Under the pieces are notes generated by a model. The model saw only the letters and a program-made list of their open reading frames with translations. It searched no databases and had not been told where the DNA came from. A program made the position numbers and the translations under genes. Below are positions 59,074 through 64,000 of a stretch of 64,000 nucleotides of DNA, in pieces (positions within the stretch are counted from its first letter, which is position 1; each line of letters opens with the position of its first letter). The stretch is from Owenia fusiformis (lineage: Eukaryota; Annelida; Polychaeta; Sabellida; Oweniidae), in contig CAIIXF020000010.1 of assembly GCA_903813345.2 (NCBI GenBank), forward strand, positions 36,135,425 to 36,199,424. Reading direction: 5' to 3'.

Positions 59074-59389
59074 AATTGAATGATTTTATCTAAATATGTA
59101 AAATTGCCATATTTGGCAATGGTTGAACATGTGAGCCAAGAGCCGGAAAAGAAATGCAGTGTTTTGCCTAAAGAGGGCTCCACCATCAAATCTAGGTCGG
59201 CTGACTTCATTAGGCAAAATGCTTCACTCGTTTTTCAAGGGAAATGTTACAATATTTTATTTTACATTATACATTAGGCCTAATACCTGTAATTCTGTAT
59301 CGGTAAAGGCCAGCAAACTTCTACGAAGGACAAAATTCAATTTTGTTGTATTCTGGATTCTCTAAAAGATCAAGGATCGAAGATAGGTC

Positions 59390-59700
59390 AAAAGTTTGCT
59401 GGTCAATCATAATCATCATACAGCATTCATGTACACCATCCTTCTGTTTAGTTTACACATTCAGTGTAATTGCTTCACAATCAGTGTACATGTTACTTGA
59501 TAAGTGTAAATAGTACACTTATAAGTGTATGTTACACAATCAGTGTACATGTTGCATAATTGGTGTAAATGCGTCACTTTCAGTGTATATTGCACTTTTT
59601 GTGTAAAAGTTACACTTTCTGTGTATATGTTACACTTGAAGTGTATATGTTACACTTTCATTGTGCATGTTACATTTTCAGTGTAAACATAGTAATGGAC
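59390..59700. repeat. Degenerate GTGTAnnTGTTACAC repeat
   Basis: Short units such as CAGTGTACATGTTAC, AAGTGTATATGTTACACTT and TTTGTGTAAAAGTTACACTT recur about a dozen times with period near 20 bp. Confidence 0.7.
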
Positions 59701-59814
59701 AAATAACATGACATCTGTAGTTCAGTTTAGAAAACATGTTTTCGGATGATTGAGGTCTTCACTCTTAAATTTGATTAATAAGCTCATAAAATTATTTTGG
59801 AATAAAACAAACTG

Positions 59815-59925
59815 TTGATGAATGAATAAATAAATTGAATGAATAGATTGAATAAATAAGTTGAATGCTTAGATTGAATAAATAAATTGAATAAATAGAT
59901 TGAATAAAAAATATGAAAAAGTATG
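59815..59925. repeat. GAATAAATAGATT low-complexity repeat
   Basis: GAATAAATA(G/A)ATT units repeated about seven times. Confidence 0.75.
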
Positions 59926-60035
59926 TTTGAGATAATAAATAGTTGAGTCATCTGAATTTTTAGTTGAGTTATGAATTGAATTCAAATTGAAATTTAACTT
60001 ATTCTTTGAATATGTTGATTTATCTCTTTAATTAA

Positions 60036-60127
60036 TGAAGTGTTTGATTTTCTTGCATTCTAAAGAAATTCTAAAATTTAAAGTTGGCTACATGCCTGTT
60101 AATTTTATTCCCTCCTGATTCCTCTCC
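60036..60127 (-). repeat. Dispersed 150-bp repeat, partial
   Basis: Reverse copy with GAAGTGTTTGATTTTCTTGC and TACATGCCTGTTAATTTTAT, truncated at one end. Confidence 0.6.
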
Positions 60128-60399
60128 CACCATGAAATTGAAATCAAGTTAAATTTGAAAGCCTGATGAGCTTAAGGGAAAAATATTGAATGAATAGCAT
60201 AAAAATGGTTTTTTTGGATGTGTTTTTACTATTTCAGAGTTACTAAACTAACTTGACAGATTCTAAAAAATCAGACGCTTCATTTAATAGACAGAGAGAT
60301 GGTCTAAAATCATCACAAGAAGATAGATGTTCAGTGTGTTTCTATTGATAGCGTTATATATAGCTTGCTTCTCTGTGGGTGTGGGAATCATCATATGTA

Positions 60400-60770
60400 A
60401 CCTTATGACAATTTAGTCATATCACTTCACATGATAATGTAGTCATTTCAAGCGACAGTATTGTCATATCACTTTACAATGTAGTCATATCACATGATAA
60501 CATAGTCATTTCACACAATAGTGTTTTCATACAACTTTACAATGTAGTCACATCAAATGATCCTGAAATCACAAAGGAATGTATCCATGTATCATGACTG
60601 CACATAGTCATATCTCATAGTAGTATAGTCATCTCACATGCCAATGTAGTCATACTATATGTCAATTTGGTTGTGATAATGTAAACATGTCACTTGACAA
60701 CATCGTGAAATGACATACCATACATAGTCATAACACATGATACCTTAAAGTCATTATGATGTAGTCATGA
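60400..60770. repeat. Degenerate TAGTCATATCAC repeat
   Basis: About a dozen spaced TAGTCAT(A/T)TCAC(A/T)T motifs alternate with CATGATAATG-like blocks. No coding sequence. Confidence 0.65.
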
Positions 60771-60876
60771 CACTCATCCTTCTCATACTTTATCAATCTT
60801 CATCGTAGAGGTAGCCTGAATCATTAATGGGTGAAATAGAAGTAGAGTTTACAAAATATTTCAAGGTTTCAAACAC

Positions 60877-61823
60877 CTGAATTGTAGCATTGCTTTAAAG
60901 GGTCTTGTTTACAAACTTAACATGAATTGTAGCATTGCTTTAAATGGTCTTGTTTACAAACTTAACATGAATTGTAGCATTGCTTTAAAGGGTTTTGTTT
61001 ACAAACTTTACATGAATTGTAGCATTGCTTTAAAGGGTCTTGTTTACAAACTTAACATGAATTGTAGCATTGCTTTAAAGGGTCTTGTTTACAAACTTTA
61101 CATGAATTGTAGCATTGCTTTAAAGGGTCTTGTTTACAAACTTAACTTGAATTGTAGCATTGCTTTAAAGGGTCTTGTTTACAAACTTTACATGAATTGT
61201 AGCATTGCTTTAAAGGGTCTTGTTTACAAACTTAACATGAATTGTAGCATTGCTTTAAAGGGTCTTGTTTACAAACTTTACATGAATTGTAGCATTGCTT
61301 TAAAGGGTCTTGTTTACAAACTTAACATGAATTGTAGCATTGCTTTAAAGGGTCTTGTTTACAAACTTTACATGAATTGTAGCATTGCTTTAAAGGGTCT
61401 TGTTTACAAACTTAACTTGAATTGTAGCATTGCTTTAAAGGGTATTGTTTACAAACTTAACATGAATTGTAGCATTGCTTTAAAGGGTCTTGTTTACAAA
61501 CTTAACATGAATTGTAGCATTGCTTTAAAGGGTCTTGTTTACAAACTTAACTTGAATTGTAGCATTGCTTTAAAGGGTATTGTTTACAAACTTAACATGA
61601 ATTGTAGCATTGCTTTAAAGGGTCTTGTTTACAAACTTAACTTGAATTGTAGCATTGCTTTAAAGGGTCTTGTTTACAAACTTAACATGAATTGTAGCAT
61701 TGCTTTAAAGGGTCTTGTTTACAAACTTAACATGAATTGTAGCATTGCTTTAAAGGGTCTTGTTTACAAACTTAACATGAATTGTAGCATTGCTTTAAAG
61801 GGTCTTGTTTACTGCGTAACATG
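60877..61823. repeat. 45-bp satellite, about 21 copies
   Basis: The unit is ATGAATTGTAGCATTGCTTT followed by AAAGGGTCTTGTTTACAAACTTAAC. Variation is confined to a few positions. One of them, AACTTAAC versus AACTTTAC, alternates from unit to unit in the first half, giving a 90-bp higher-order repeat that is lost in the second half. Because 45 is a multiple of three and one frame lacks stops, a 300-codon open frame results (15-residue repeat MNCSIALKGLVYKLN). I regard it as fortuitous: no signal peptide, no splice context and no non-repeat coding flanks. Confidence 0.9.
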
Positions 61824-62171
61824 AGCATGTGCTGCCTCTCCAAAATTTTATAGATATCTATTTACTTTGAGAGTACCGGTTTGTATATTCTATTCACGTA
61901 TTGTCAAATTATGCTGAGTCAAATAATTCATGTATAGTCTTTAATCTCCCCAGCATTGATATATTTGTTATCACACATTAAAAAACATGACTGTGTTCAC
62001 AATTTATAGAAGGCGTGAATAAAGTCATTATTTCACCTGGTATTTATTGGTTGATATAATACCTGGTCTGTACTGAGTGTTTCGTTCAGTGCTAAGCTCT
62101 AGACTGAAAGTAGGAAATGAAGTGACGATTTTGCAAAATTTTGGTGAGTTTTCATGTTTGAATCATAATAT

Positions 62172-62358
62172 AGACCTCAGATCAGGTATTATATTGAGTA
62201 ATAAATACCTTAGGGCTAGGCACAAAAGCTTTCAAACCCCTCACTCCCATTTGGTCATTCAGGGTACAGAAAACGTTTGTGCTTAGCCCTGTGGTATTTA
62301 TTCGTCGATTGACTGAGATATGTTAGTCTCGGGACGATATATACCTGCTCTTCAGTCT
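62172..62358. mobile_element. Palindromic MITE related to 57,181-57,338
   Basis: AGACCTCAGATCAGGTATTA...AGGGCTAGGCACAAA and the inverse ...GTGCTTAGCCCT...CTGCTCTTCAGTCT. It has the same core as the element in UPF1 intron 16 but is more diverged. Confidence 0.65.
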
Positions 62359-62740
62359 AGATTTCTTAATATCTATGTTTATGTCAGTATTTAGCAAACG
62401 GCTAGTAAGTCCATTTAAAACTGATGCATAATTTACAACAAATCTCCATAGTTTCAAAATACTAGGTAAAGTAAACAATGGGATAAGAAATGAGAAAATT
62501 TGGGAAGTGAAAGCGTAGAATCAATATTAGCAACTTCAAGAACACGATTGTTACAGCCTCCATTTTTGTTACCACATTTGTCGTCGGTGGTTGATGCAAT
62601 AACATTTTATTTAACTTTTGTAACAATTAAAGGTGGTGACATATTGTCATGTTTATGCATTGTAGTCTTTTATCCCAAGATATACACTCTATTCAGTGGA
62701 AATAAAGCAGTGAAACAATCCTGCCTTGTTTATTGATGTG
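62359..62740. other. Gene-free region
   Basis: AT-rich. A 78-codon open frame has no recognisable family. Nothing else seen. Confidence 0.4.
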
Positions 62741-62890
62741 GATTTTGAAATCTAAAATAGACTAGAAAATAGTGATAATAAGCAAGGAAAAAAGTAAAGA
62801 GGCATGTAGTCAACACTCTAAATTGTATAGAAATGCAAGAAAATCAGATACGTTATTCACATTTTAGAGAGAATTTGGAAATAAGTGAGT
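62741..62890 (+). repeat. Dispersed 150-bp repeat
   Basis: Forward copy with AAAATAGACTAGAAAATAGT, GTAGTCAACACTCTAAATTG and CAGATACGTTATTCACATTT. Confidence 0.65.
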
Positions 62891-63202
62891 AAGGCATGAC
62901 CAGATTCAGAGATTTTGCAAAATCTGAAATTCCCATATTTCATTTGATTCCACAGTTTTAATATGGATAATGTATACCTTGAAAACTTGAATATTTTGTG
63001 GTGTCTACTGCAATAAAATATCATTAATACTTCATCAAATTCAATTGTTGTGTTAATTTTACATTTAATGAACGTTGGGACCACTTTTTATGTTTTCCAT
63101 TCAAAGTGCAATACCCGGGAGTAAGTCTATGGTGGACGAAATACTGGACGAAATACCGTAATCAATTGTCAAACAGAAAAAATGCACAACACATATTTCA
63201 TT

Positions 63203-63292
63203 AGCCTTGCCCAAGTCGGTATTTTTTACTTATCTGATCTTGAATATAGAAACCAAAATAAGTAAAAGAGACTGACTTGGGCAAGGCTAATA
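63203..63292. repeat. 90-bp inverted repeat
   Basis: ATTAGCCTTGCCCAAGTC and its inverse flank a short spacer and continue into a weaker TTTTTACTTAT / ATAAGTAAAAG pair. Confidence 0.7.
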
Positions 63293-63646
63293 TTTCATTT
63301 CATGTTTGATATGATCACTGTCAATATTTATATAGTAAATGGACAAAGAAGCGTTTAACTAAATATTGCGTCCAATAATAGGAATATTGCAAACCATGTG
63401 ATGTAGATATAATTGGTAATTTGGAAAATATATAACAGAGAAATTACATGATGGGGTTCCCAAAGGGTAAACTACGTATAATAATCTAGAGGTCATCAAT
63501 CGGAAATAGATCTAGAGCCAGAGTATGGTAGTTATATCATCATTAGAAGTGGTGGCATTGTTATAGTCTCCAACTTTTTGTGGAGGGTGTTCGGCGGTCG
63601 GAGAATGTAACAAATAAATGGCAGGTAGTGACACTTTGAATGTTAA

Positions 63647-64000
63647 GGTACAGCTGGAAAGTAACTTTTTGGTAAAAATTGCTATACCAGCACATGTTAT
63701 TTTCTGGTACAAAATAAAGTATGAAGACATGAGTCAGTTGCCTTGCTTTTTTCAGGAAAGTATCATTACATTGTCTTCTTTAAGAATATCTAGTAGGAGT
63801 TCAATGGGAACTCCAGGAAATTCTGATATTTCACACTTTCTATTTTTCCAAATTTTCTTTCAAAGTTTCCAGACAACACAGGAGCTACCATTGACCTGTT
63901 TCCAGGTTTACTAAAAGTAGACAGTGTAATGATACTTTCCTGAAAAAAGCAAGGAAATACACACATGCCTTCATACTTAATTTTGTACCAGCAAATAACA
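63647..64000. mobile_element. Second copy of the TTAA-flanked palindromic MITE (cut by the window)
   Basis: Begins GGTACAGCTGGAAAGTAAC after TTAA (63,643-63,646) and matches the 34,346-34,746 element, mostly in inverse orientation in its centre. About 354 of roughly 400 bp are present, and the window ends before the right terminus. Confidence 0.85.

Noticed and set aside
60922-61824. 300-codon open frame with a 15-residue repeat
   Set aside because: It is a by-product of a 45-bp satellite in a stop-free frame. There is no unique coding flank, signal sequence or splice context.

Overview
This is AT-rich nuclear DNA from an animal. Genes are split by many GT-AG introns, the proteins are metazoan families (UPF1, GLD2/TENT2-type poly(A) polymerase, a TMEM221-like protein, an extracellular LRR receptor), and most of the rest is short inverted-repeat elements and satellites. 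The intron and repeat style suits a marine invertebrate, perhaps a lophotrochozoan, but the sequence alone does not settle the phylum.

Layout. 1-17,101 holds no gene I can support. It is a nest of foldback elements: a 5.9-kb inverted-repeat pair with two smaller elements inside, then a pair of about 0.9-kb inverted arms 10.5 kb apart, each carrying an array of 29-bp double-palindrome units. 17,100-23,745 is unique or low-complexity DNA with many copies of a dispersed repeat of about 150 bp. 23,746-26,086 (+) is a three-exon, four-helix TMEM221-like gene. 26,087-32,800 is repeats. 32,815-34,329 (-) is the last exon of an LRR membrane receptor. 34,346-38,350 is repeats. 38,629-46,925 (-) is a 12-exon GLD2-type poly(A) polymerase. 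47,620-58,716 (+) is a complete 18-exon UPF1. 58,717-64,000 is UPF1 3' flank, satellites and MITEs.

The UPF1 and GLD2 genes are head to head, with start codons 694 bp apart, so they probably share a bidirectional promoter. That region contains the 8-mer CTACGTCA and, 47 bp further on, its exact reverse complement. One gene extends poly(A) tails in the cytoplasm and the other drives nonsense-mediated decay, so both act on mRNA fate. I spliced both by hand: every junction is GT-AG, every phase closes, and the products are 1,121 and 572 residues.

The most interesting pattern is tandem duplication across functional gene boundaries. The last exon of UPF1 is preceded by two decayed copies of itself. 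The last coding segment of GLD2 is followed by about four decayed copies. The GLD2 exon 8 splice donor is repeated several times just inside its intron. The array downstream of the LRR gene repeats an AATAAA signal in gene sense in each unit. UPF1 also appears to have lost two of the four ligands of one zinc site in its CH domain.
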